Source of the DNA: Rhodocollybia butyracea
Lineage: Eukaryota; Basidiomycota; Agaricomycetes; Agaricales; Omphalotaceae
DNA: 11,098 nt
Reading direction: 5' to 3'
Assembly (NCBI GenBank): GCA_015501585.1
Contig: JADNRY010001357.1
Coordinates: 1 to 11,098 of the forward strand
In this document: positions 7,275 through 11,098 of the stretch, piece by piece
How the letters are laid out: each line of letters begins with the position of its first letter
Numbering within the stretch: the stretch's first letter is position 1
Program-made: the position numbers and the translations under genes
The notes under the pieces: model-generated
What the model saw: only the letters and a program-made list of their open reading frames with translations
What the model was told of the DNA's origin: nothing
Databases searched by the model: none

Positions 7275-9768
7275 TTAGTATCTCCGCCGTGGATCATTTG
7301 TGTGCATCATCGATTGGGCAGCGTATGGGTCCAGCTCCATACTCATCCCATGAGGTCCCCTAGATTCATTCATGTACGGAGCTGGCACATCGTGATAGGG
7401 AGTGTGATCGCCACCCGTCAAACTCGCAGAGCTTCCAGCCCATTGTTGGCTTTGGTTATATTCCGGTTGTTGTAATGAGAATGAGCTGGAGTCGGAGTTC
7501 CTCATATACACAGGGTTCGTCTGAACAGCGCTAGGACTGGAAACAGTTCTCATCGCGTAGGACTTGGTTGTTTCACGTGCAGTAGCTCGTCGACGACGCG
7601 ACAGATACACACCGATCAGCGCACCGATGATTCCCAACACTACAATTGCACCAACAACGGAGGCGATAATAGCCACTTTACTACTGCCGCTGGAGTGGTC
7701 AGTGCTCGAGGTTGCGGTACCTGTACCAGTTGCGGAACCAGAGGCGGAGTTTAAACGGACACTGGAGGGGAGGACACTAGCGGGCTGAGTAGGCTGCGTC
7801 TCAACACTACCACTGCCAACAATGACAAAGGTTCCGTTGGATGGGATACCGTTGACTACGACAAACACCATAGCCGGTCCCGGTTGGAAAATGTTAGCGT
7901 TAGGAGGCATTTGAGCAGTGTGCAAGGTAAGGGATCCGTCTGAATTGACAGTATAGGTGTTGTTTAACTGGAGGAACCTCTGGCCCATGTTCATTCCGTG
8001 AGTAGTCCAGCCGGGTCGGACAACGACCACAGTGGTATTATCAGCTGCATCGTTACTTGATCCAGAGTACGAAGACGCAGGGACAGTTATATCGAATGAA
8101 CTGCCACCATAGGAGAGATTTGAGGGTATACCAGACGGGACAGGACGAGTGGTAGCTGAGAAATAAGGCGGGTAGAATATTTCAGCCTGGTATTGGGTGG
8201 GGAAAAATGTGGTAAGATTGACATCAACGTTAGGGTTGGAGCCGGCAATGAGGACCGATGCATCGGGAAGAAGGATAGCCGAGGAGTGGTAGAGACGGGC
8301 AATGTCGGAAGTGGAAAACCAGCATTCGACCATCGACTGCCAGCGGGAGCATTAGGATCATACAGAGCAGGAGTACCAACAGGTCCAGAAGCCAACGACA
8401 TTCCGAAAGGCATCTGGCTGTACGACAAAGTTGTTCCTGTGTTGGTTGCGTATCCAGCAGTTCCGTTTAAGCCACCATTAACGACGAGCATCTTTCCATC
8501 AGGAAGAATGATGAACTGGCCCATGGTACGACCTTCGAGCATGTCGTCATCTTGGACGTAAGCAGGCGCTGAACCATCTACTGGTTCGGGGGTAAGGCGC
8601 TGGCAATCCTTTGAAGCCGGGTACAGCCAGGTGTTGGTATTCGGAAACGAGTAATTACCCAGAACGTATCAGGCATATCAGAACCCCCACAAAAGATTAC
8701 GGTGGGCGTATAGTTGTTAGCAGGAGTAAGGGGAAGCATCGCCACAGCTCCAGTTGCTGGGTACACGCGAACGACCTTGCCAGGCATGTCCGGGAGATCG
8801 GTCTCGGTGTTGGTACTTGGATCCCAGAGCACTGCGAATATTGAGTAAACAGCAAAAAATGACTGGGAGAAAAAGACATACTAGTAGAGAAATTGGCTTG
8901 GACGAGCATTTGACCAGAGGCCATCAGATATGAATGCGCATACGCATTCAAACCTGATGTTTTTCCCATGAAGTTCATAAGAGTCGCACCACGTCCGTTA
9001 TTTGGGTAGAACTCGAATGTAGGTTGGGATGCATTTCCTTCATAGAAGGGATCAGTATTGGGAGTGTTGCGATTTATATAGCCTCCGTTGACAAATCCAC
9101 CGATAAGTACAACGGTTCCATCGCCTAATGGCTCAGCAGCAGAGTACCAGCGCTTTTCCTGCATGGATAAAACGTCAGGATTGTCGAACCACTGGCAATT
9201 TGCAGAGTTGAAATTATCAGAGTCCGTGCAAGGGTTTAATATGCGAATAGATTTTGAGCCATCATAATCCTGGTAAGTCGCATCGAACGACGCGGCTCCT
9301 TGTCCATTCGGAACTGACCCAATACCTCCACCAGGTGCGATAGCGCCATTCCCTCCAAAAGTGACATATGAGCCGTTGGGCAAATGCATCCCAGAAGCAC
9401 AGAAAACATTGGTCTTGATATCCATCAGTTCGACCTGATGAGTGTTGAAGTCCCTATGTATAAAGATGAAAAGTCAATACTGCGTTGGAGTTATGATACT
9501 CACCAAACTGCACCCCATGCAGGGTGACCATTAATCTGAGCGGCATTCCCTTCCGCTTTGTCGATAATGTAGACTTTATCCTGGTTCCCAACAAACATCT
9601 GTTGCGAGTTCCTCTGAGAAGTGTTCCAAACTATCAGCTCGAAAAACGCACCATCATCGCGCTAACTTGAGTATTACCACCATCCGCAAAAGAGCCCGCA
9701 AGAGAAGCCAGAGCTGGAGAGAAAGATGTGGCTAGCCATAGAGCCTGTAGAATTAAAGGTGAAAGCAT
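7275..9768 (-). CDS. Membrane-anchored glyoxal-oxidase-like copper radical oxidase
   Basis: The family oxidises small aldehydes or alcohols with O2 and releases H2O2, which feeds lignin peroxidases outside the cell.

Exons: 9768-9652, 9598-9504, 9453-8882 and 8831-7275, with introns of 53, 50 and 50 nt. After two one-base corrections the protein is 780 residues.

Order of parts: signal peptide (1 to about 21, MLSPLILQALWLATSFSPALA); glyoxal-oxidase beta-propeller with Cys89 in FCASGMHLPNG and Tyr174 in KRWYSAAE, the expected thioether-linked cofactor pair; Tyr443-His444 in ARLYHSS and His540 in WTTHGMNMGQR as copper ligands; the C-terminal DUF1929-type beta domain to about 605; a Ser/Thr-rich stalk; a transmembrane helix (about 648-672) followed by RRRR; and a cytoplasmic tail of about 105 residues. 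This matches type I membrane-bound oxidases such as Ustilago Glo1 rather than the secreted Phanerochaete enzyme; no WSC domain is seen.

Frame breaks: one base missing at the CCC run 8658-8660 and one at the AAAA run 8315-8318 (plus-strand letters). ATG 9894 is in frame, but 9768 gives the best signal peptide. Confidence 0.93.
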
Positions 9769-10197
9769 GAGGAACCGGGTTTCCGTCGGAAAGCAATCTG
9801 AGGCGAGAAAGAATGACAAAAAAAAGAATGGAATGGTGGCGGTCAAAAGCAGGATTTTTCTGGTCCCTGACGCCGAATGTTCCAGCTTTGGCATCTGACA
9901 TCAGTGATGTGTGAAATAAGCGCTCAGATGGTTGAACTTCACTATTTTGAATCCTCAAGGCCTCAGGCCTCAGGAATTTCCGAGCGTTAAGCTCCAAAGC
10001 TTAAGTAGATACCGGAAACGGTGTCATGCGATTTTTCTCAAGAGCAATGCGCCGCAGCTTGGACTCGAAGCTGTTGAACGTAAATCTGAACATCTGTCAT
10101 TTTTTTCAATTGTCAAGTTGATACGGTCAGGCTACGGCGCAGGCAGCAGGGAAAGCTTCAAAAACTGCGCTATAATTCTGCTTGAACCTGTGGCTCG
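9769..10197. promoter_or_regulatory. Divergent promoter region, oxidase and hydrolase
   Basis: These 429 bp separate the starts of the two divergently transcribed genes, so both promoters must lie here. On the oxidase side, the minus strand shows a long pyrimidine-rich tract (about 9790-9830) of the kind seen near fungal transcription starts. On the hydrolase side, TATAAT lies at 10171-10176, 21 bp before its ATG. The middle contains the AGGCCTCA repeat. Shared regulation is possible but not shown. Confidence 0.5.
9958..9973 (+). repeat. AGGCCTCAGGCCTCAG repeat, copy 2
   Basis: This is an exact match to 3465-3480. Here it sits in the divergent promoter, preceded by CCTCA, so the CCTCA unit occurs three times in a row (CCTCAAGGCCTCAGGCCTCA). 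It may be a dispersed short repeat or a regulatory motif. Confidence 0.7.
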
Positions 10198-11098
10198 ATG
10201 CATCTCTTCACTCTCTTCTTGCTAACAGCCGCAACTTTTGCACAACTCCAAGAGCCGCTTGCGCAATCAAGCAACAGAAAGGACGTTTTGACCCCCGAAA
10301 TTGACAACTTTATCGAGAATGTTCTGAAGAGCTGGAATTCGCCTGCGGGTGTTGGAGTTGCGGTGGTGCAGAAAAACGAAGATGGAACTTGGAATATCGA
10401 GAAGAAGGGATACGGTGTCGCCAAGGCCGATGGTAGTAAAGTCACGGAGGATACGCTGTTTGCTATTGGCTCCAATTCAAAGGTTAGAACATGAATCGTT
10501 ATGGATTTTTATGAGCTTACGGCCTACTTAGTTGTTCGATGTCATCGCCACAGGTCTTTTAATCTCAAATGAGAGCCTTTCACCCCAAATCTCCTGGAAC
10601 ACGAAGATATCTTCTATTATCCCCGAGTGGGAGATGGCCGATCCGATCGCGACATCAGAGAGCACAATCATCGACCTCATGAGCCACCGCACCGGCCTTC
10701 CTCGTCATGATATGGTGTACAATGATAGCGAACCCGTTGGATCGTTGGTTCGTTACGTCTTCCTTTCTATGCTCTTCCAAAAATCTCATTGGCCTCAATT
10801 AGATATCTCAAATCAAGTACCTTAGACCGTCTGCTGGATTTCGAGAGACCTGGCAATACAACAACATCATGTATATTGTACTATCGTACATCCCGGAGGT
10901 TTTCTTGAATGTCCGTTTTGCACAATATGTCAAGAAGCATATCTTCCTCCCTCTTGGTCTTCACGCTACAACGTACTCGGGTGATCTAGCAGGGGCAACT
11001 GGAAAACTCGCGGCTGGATTTGCCAGGGATCAAGTCAATAAGACGGAAGATATCTTTGGAATGGGTATACCAAGGGCATTACCCTATTGGAATCCTGG
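10198..11098 (+). CDS. Secreted beta-lactamase-like serine hydrolase, partial
   Basis: This belongs to the class C beta-lactamase / penicillin-binding-like serine hydrolases (MEROPS S12 type). Fungal members act as esterases, transferases or peptidases on mostly unknown substrates; antibiotic resistance should not be assumed.

The start at 10198 gives a signal peptide (MHLFTLFLLTAATFA, then QLQEP). Exon 1 ends at 10482 and an intron of 49 nt (10483-10531) follows. The second intron is best read as 10748-10802 (GTTCGT donor), giving SL then ISQIKYLRPSAGF; a GTCTTC donor at 10757 is the alternative and adds three residues. The catalytic SxxK is Ser92-Asn-Ser-Lys95 in FAIGSNSK, and the YxN motif is Tyr186-Asn-Asn188 in WQYNN. 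SHRTGLPRHD is also typical of the fungal group. No frame break is seen in the part present. About 265 residues are visible; relatives are about 500-550, so roughly half is outside the window. Confidence 0.9.

Noticed and set aside
9599..9651. A shorter 38-nt first intron in the oxidase, adding RNSQQ.
   Set aside because: The acceptor at CAACAG gives a normal 53-nt intron and the family-like AMM-MFVGN junction.

Overview
This window looks like nuclear DNA of a filamentous fungus, most likely a wood- or litter-decaying agaricomycete basidiomycete. The evidence is the gene structure (many GT-AG introns of about 46 to 70 nt, including a 14-nt micro-exon) and the gene types: a multi-intron cytochrome P450, a membrane-anchored glyoxal-oxidase-like copper radical oxidase, a secreted serine beta-lactamase-like hydrolase and the remains of an aryl-alcohol dehydrogenase. 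The species cannot be named from the sequence alone.

Layout. Positions 1-1590 hold no gene that I can support. From about 1597 to 3835 there is a segment whose two ends carry a perfect 28-bp inverted repeat (1623-1650 and 3790-3817) with weaker similarity on both sides. Inside it lies a badly damaged aryl-alcohol dehydrogenase (aldo-keto reductase) pseudogene (about 2370-3515). A 13-exon cytochrome P450 follows on the plus strand (4334-6522). It has every expected splice site and motif, but its reading frame is broken by three single-base indels. After a 752-bp gene-free stretch comes a four-exon copper radical oxidase on the minus strand (9768 down to 7275). Its signal peptide, active-site residues and transmembrane anchor are all visible, and its last exon carries two single-base indels. 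A divergent promoter region of about 430 bp separates it from a secreted class-C beta-lactamase-like gene that starts at 10198 and runs off the window.

How the genes may fit together. Aryl-alcohol dehydrogenase, P450 and glyoxal oxidase are all used by lignin-degrading fungi: the first two act on aromatic aldehydes, alcohols and breakdown products inside the cell, and the third makes extracellular H2O2 for peroxidases. Their adjacency suggests an oxidative or xenobiotic neighbourhood, but co-regulation is only an inference. The recurring problem is frame integrity. The dehydrogenase is truly dead, with internal stops and missing segments. The P450 and the oxidase are each one-base slips away from perfect 500- and 780-residue proteins, several slips lying at short homopolymers, so sequencing or assembly error and recent inactivation must both be considered.
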